NCBI GenBank assembly: GCA_031262895.1
Contig: JAISGW010000122.1
Location: 1-8,650, forward strand
Reading direction: 5' to 3'
Length of the DNA: 8,650 bases
DNA from: Tannerella sp.
GTDB taxonomy: Bacteria > Bacteroidota > Bacteroidia > Bacteroidales > Tannerellaceae
Both the position numbers and the translations under genes were made by a program. How positions within the stretch are numbered: the first letter of the stretch is position 1; each line of letters starts with the position of its first letter. Below are positions 6,206 through 8,650 of this stretch, piece by piece. The notes beneath the pieces are model-generated. The model searched no databases. It had not been told where the DNA came from and saw only the letters and a list, made by a program, of their open reading frames with translations.

Positions 6206-6811
6206 TTATTTCGAATACAATTCAACGATAGCTTGCTCCCTGATATTTTCGGGGATGTCCGTCCGTTCGGGCTGGTGGAGCAGCTTGCCGCTCATGCTGG
6301 CGGAATCCCATTCTATCCAAGGATACTTGCTGTGGTTAAAACCGGCCAGCGCATCAGAGATGACTTCCAAGGATTTGGATTTCTCACGCACGCCGATTAT
6401 CTGCCCAGGCTTGACCGTGTAAGAAGGGATACCTACCACTTTGCCGTCGACGGTGATATGCCGATGGGAAACCAGCTGTCTGGCAGCCGCCCTGGTGGGG
6501 GCAATACCCATACGGAAGACCAAATTGTCAAGACGCGCTTCGAGCAGCTGCAACAACACTACACCAGTGATGCCGTTCGAGCGGGAAGCCTTCTTGAAAA
6601 GGTTGCTGAATTGACGCTCCAACACCCCGTAGGTGTATTTGGCCTTCTGCTTTTCACGCAACTGGATGCCGTATTCGGAAGATTTCCGCTTGCGGGCGTT
6701 GCCATGCTGTCCGGGAGGATAATTCTTCTTGGAAAGCACCTTGTCGGGTCCGAAAATAGGCTCGCCGAATTTGCGGGCAATTTTTGTTTTGGGTCCTGTA
6801 TATCTTGCCAT
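6206..6811 (-). CDS. rpsD: 30S ribosomal protein uS4
   Basis: A primary 16S rRNA-binding protein that starts assembly of the small-subunit body. MARYTGPKTKIARKFGEPIFG and YPPGQHG are typical of the family. The S4 RNA-binding domain spans about 91-155 (ARLDNLVFRMGIAPTRAAARQLVSHRHI). Length 201 is standard. The N-terminal zinc-binding cysteines of the C+ type are absent; the protein contains no cysteine at all, so it is the zinc-free C- form. It lies 18 nt after rpsK and 12 nt before rpoA. In E. coli S4 represses the alpha operon; see the note on the missing leader. Confidence 0.99.
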   Translation of the reverse strand: MARYTGPKTKIARKFGEPIFGPDKVLSKKNYPPGQHGNARKRKSSEYGIQLREKQKAKYTYGVLERQFSNLFKKASRSNGITGVVLLQLLEARLDNLVFRMGIAPTRAAARQLVSHRHITVDGKVVGIPSYTVKPGQIIGVREKSKSLEVISDALAGFNHSKYPWIEWDSASMSGKLLHQPERTDIPENIREQAIVELYSK

Positions 6812-6829
6812 TTTCTACTTTGTTTGTTG

Positions 6830-7219
6830 TTAAACTCTTCTCTTCTTTGGCGGGCGGCAACCATTGTGGGGCAGGGGCGTCACGTCGACAATCTCGGTCA
6901 CTTCTATGCCCGCACCATGGATGGTGCGGATGGCCGACTCCCGACCGTTACCCGGGCCTTTGACGTACACTTTCACTTTCCGCAAGCCAAGGTCGTAAGC
7001 TACCTTCGCACAATCCTGTGCAGCCATCTGGGCCGCATAGGGCGTGTTCTTCTTGGAGCTTCTGAAGCCCATCTTACCGGCGGAAGACCAGCTGATCACC
7101 TCTCCTTCGCTGTTCGCCAAAGAAACGATGATATTATTGAAAGAAGAATGAATATGGGCCTGCCCTACAGCATCGACCTTCACATTTCTTTTCTTTACTG
7201 CGACTGTTTTCTTTGCCAT
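6830..7219 (-). CDS. rpsK: 30S ribosomal protein uS11
   Basis: A platform protein of the small subunit that contacts 16S rRNA near the E site together with bS21 or bS6/bS18. Length 129 is standard. Diagnostic blocks are AHIHSSFNNIIVSL (21-34), SSAGKMGFRSSKKNTPYAAQ and the C-terminal VTPLPHNGCRPPKKRRV. The basic end RPPKKRRV is intact. It begins 9 nt after the rpsM stop and is followed by rpsD after 18 nt, as in other Bacteroidetes alpha operons. Nothing unusual is seen. Confidence 0.99.
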   Translation of the reverse strand: MAKKTVAVKKRNVKVDAVGQAHIHSSFNNIIVSLANSEGEVISWSSAGKMGFRSSKKNTPYAAQMAAQDCAKVAYDLGLRKVKVYVKGPGNGRESAIRTIHGAGIEVTEIVDVTPLPHNGCRPPKKRRV

Positions 7220-7228
7220 AATTATCTG

Positions 7229-7609
7229 TTATTTAGTAGCTTTTTTCTTGTTTGCGACCGTCTTTTTCTTCCCTTTACGGGTACGGGCGTTGTTCTTGGT
7301 GCTTTGTCCGCGCAAAGGCAAACCGATACGGTGGCGAATGCCGCGGTAGCAACCGATGTCCATCAAACGTTTGATGTTCAATTGCACCTCCGAACGGAGG
7401 TCACCTTCCACCTTGTAACCGCTACCGATGACTTCGCGTATTTTGGCTGCCTGGTCGTCCGTCCAGTCTTTTACCTTGATGTCTTGGTCAACACCGGCTT
7501 TCTTCAGTATCGTGCCAGCAGCACTGCGGCCAATCCCGAAGATGTAGGTCAGGGCTATTTCCCCCCTCTTGTTCTGCGGCAAATCTACGCCAACTATTCT
7601 TATAGCCAT
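7229..7609 (-). CDS. rpsM: 30S ribosomal protein uS13
   Basis: A head protein of the small subunit; it forms bridges B1a/B1b with the large subunit and its tail reaches the P-site tRNA. MAIRIVGVDLPQNKRGEIALTYIFGIGRS and YRGIRHRIGLPLRGQSTKNNARTRKG are diagnostic; the latter is the rRNA/tRNA-contacting tail. Length 126 is usual for Bacteroidetes, with a Lys-rich end (KGKKKTVANKKKATK). It follows rpmJ by 30 nt, the largest gap in the cluster, yet too short for the S4-binding pseudoknot leader that precedes rpsM in E. coli. Confidence 0.99.
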   Translation of the reverse strand: MAIRIVGVDLPQNKRGEIALTYIFGIGRSAAGTILKKAGVDQDIKVKDWTDDQAAKIREVIGSGYKVEGDLRSEVQLNIKRLMDIGCYRGIRHRIGLPLRGQSTKNNARTRKGKKKTVANKKKATK

Positions 7610-7639
7610 AAATCCTTGCTGTTGATTTGTTATTAATGC

Positions 7640-7756
7640 TTAGCCCTGCCGTTGTTTGAACTTGGGGTTTTTCTTGTTAATCACGTACAAGCGCCCTTTC
7701 CTCCTTACGATTTTGCATTCGGGAGTGCGCTTCTTTAAAGATGCTCTTACTTTCAT
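7640..7756 (-). CDS. rpmJ: 50S ribosomal protein bL36, zinc-free form
   Basis: A 38-residue protein beginning MKVRASLKKR and ending NPKFKQRQG, the bL36 signature; it stabilises 23S rRNA near the factor-binding site. Of the four zinc ligands of the C+ type (C11, C14, C27, H33), only Cys14 remains: position 11 is Thr, 27 is Asn and 33 is Phe. The protein therefore cannot hold zinc in the usual way. It lies 13 nt after infA and 30 nt before rpsM, its normal place. The ATG at 7756 and TAA at 7642-7640 give the standard length. Confidence 0.98.
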   Translation of the reverse strand: MKVRASLKKRTPECKIVRRKGRLYVINKKNPKFKQRQG

Positions 7757-7769
7757 ATCTCGTTTTCTT

Positions 7770-7988
7770 TTATTTGTAGCGAAAAGCAATCCGACCCTTG
7801 GAAAGGTCGTAAGGGGACATTTCTACTTTCACCTTGTCGCCCGGCAATATCTTGATGTAGTGCATGCGCATCTTACCCGAGATATGGGCGGTGATTTCGT
7901 GCCCATTTTCCAGTTCTACCCGGAACATGGCGTTCGACAGTGCCTCTATAATCCGGCCGTCTTGTTCGATTGCAGCTTGTTTAGACAT
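7770..7988 (-). CDS. infA: Translation initiation factor IF-1
   Basis: An OB-fold protein that occupies the A site of the 30S subunit during initiation, with IF2 and IF3. The 72 residues match the family in length and sequence: MSKQAAIEQDGRIIEALSNA, then FRVELENGHEITAHISGKMRMHYI and DLSKGRIAFRYK, the conserved 16S-binding face. It starts 13 nt after the map stop codon and sits 13 nt before rpmJ, so it is translated from the same message. Nothing unusual is seen. Confidence 0.99.
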   Translation of the reverse strand: MSKQAAIEQDGRIIEALSNAMFRVELENGHEITAHISGKMRMHYIKILPGDKVKVEMSPYDLSKGRIAFRYK

Positions 7989-8001
7989 AATTCCTCATTA
8001 C

Positions 8002-8650
8002 TCAATTCATGCTGTTCTTCAGAACCTCGTCCAAGAAGTCAAATGAAGACAAGATTTCCGGCCCCTTCGGACGTATGGCGATGCAATGCTCGAAATGAGC
8101 GGAACATTTCCGGTCGCGGGTGCGCACGGTCCAGCCGTCACGTTCGAAAGTCACATTCTTCGACCCCATGTTAATCATAGGTTCAATGCAAATGCACATT
8201 CCGCTACGCAACATAGGGCCTTGGCCGCGCCGGCCGTAATTGGGGACATCAGGGTCTTCGTGCATCTTATGCCCGATACCGTGCCCGACCAATTCCCGTA
8301 CCACCGAATAGCCGTTCTTCTCACAATAAGCCTGTACGGTCGCGCCAATGTCGCCTATCCGCTTACCCACCTGTGCCTGGGCTATGCCCAAATACAGGGA
8401 GTCTTTGGTCACCTTCAACAGGCGCCGCACGTCTTCCGAGACTTCACCCACACAAAAGGTGTAGGCGGAATCGCCTACGAAACCGTTCAAGACGGTGCCG
8501 CAGTCGACCGAAATGATGTCGCCGTCCTTCAGGACAGCCTTATCGGAAGGGATGCCGTGTACAACCTGCTCGTTGACGGAAGTACAAATGGAATTAGGGA
8601 AACCATCATAGTTCAAAAAAGCCGGATAAGCTCCATTGTCACGGATGAAC
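8002..8650 (-). CDS. map: Methionine aminopeptidase type I, N-terminus beyond the window
   Basis: It removes the initiator methionine from new proteins in the cytoplasm. The reading frame is open from the right edge (FIRDNGAYPAFLNYDGFPNS...) to a TGA at 8004-8002, giving 215 visible residues; about 45 should lie outside. A start at the TTG near 8616 would be wrong because homology continues upstream of it. Counting from the first visible residue, the metal ligands are Asp49, Asp60, His123, Glu156 and Glu187, and the substrate-binding histidines are His31 (VHGIP) and His130. Every interval between them equals that of E. coli H79, D97, D108, H171, H178, E204 and E235, so the enzyme should be active. 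It precedes infA by 13 nt. In related genomes secY lies upstream; that is outside this window. Confidence 0.98.
   Translation of the reverse strand, partial: FIRDNGAYPAFLNYDGFPNSICTSVNEQVVHGIPSDKAVLKDGDIISVDCGTVLNGFVGDSAYTFCVGEVSEDVRRLLKVTKDSLYLGIAQAQVGKRIGDIGATVQAYCEKNGYSVVRELVGHGIGHKMHEDPDVPNYGRRGQGPMLRSGMCICIEPMINMGSKNVTFERDGWTVRTRDRKCSAHFEHCIAIRPKGPEILSSFDFLDEVLKNSMN

Noticed and set aside
6233..7636. A 467-codon plus-strand open frame running antisense across rpsD, rpsK and rpsM
   Set aside because: All three minus-strand genes are unmistakable ribosomal proteins. The antisense frame crosses their junctions, has no homology I recognise, and has no promoter or ribosome binding site. It is a by-product of codon bias.

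Overview
The window looks like a chromosomal segment from a member of the Bacteroidales, probably a gut or oral anaerobe. Four things point there: the order map-infA-rpmJ-rpsM-rpsK-rpsD-rpoA-rplQ, zinc-ligand-free forms of uS4 and bL36, promoters of the Bacteroidetes TAnnTTTG type, and accessory proteins typical of the phylum (S46 dipeptidyl-peptidase, CarboxypepD_reg-like protein, Rpn-type PD-(D/E)XK protein). I cannot fix the genus.

Layout. Positions 1-275 are a short regulatory region. It holds a C9 tract, a possible leftward gene start cut by the window edge, a leftward -7 box, three CAAATCG iterons and the promoter of the next gene. A rightward Rpn-family gene (276-959) follows; it has lost the part of the domain that carries the nuclease core. 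A hairpin at 983-1020 can stop transcription from both sides. Everything from 1040 to 8650 is on the minus strand. Read in the direction of transcription this is: the end of the spc/alpha ribosomal cluster (map, infA, rpmJ, rpsM, rpsK, rpsD, rpoA, rplQ; gaps of 7-30 nt), a strong intrinsic terminator (4578-4615), then a secreted CarboxypepD_reg-like protein (3240-4514) and an S46 dipeptidyl-peptidase (1040-3187), each preceded by its own TATATTTG box.

How the genes work together. The ribosomal cluster makes small- and large-subunit proteins, initiation factor IF1, the RNA polymerase alpha subunit and the methionine aminopeptidase that trims new proteins. The two genes after the terminator encode exported proteins. 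The peptidase releases dipeptides from oligopeptides in the periplasm. No function can be assigned to its CarboxypepD_reg-like neighbour.

Most of the window is ordinary core genome. The points that merit a second look are a DKDKEK-repeat insertion in the N-terminal domain of RpoA, at the loop that in E. coli alpha contacts CRP; the internally deleted Rpn protein; and the C9 tract directly at a candidate start codon. I found no convincing new multi-gene system, CRISPR array, RNA gene or intact mobile element.
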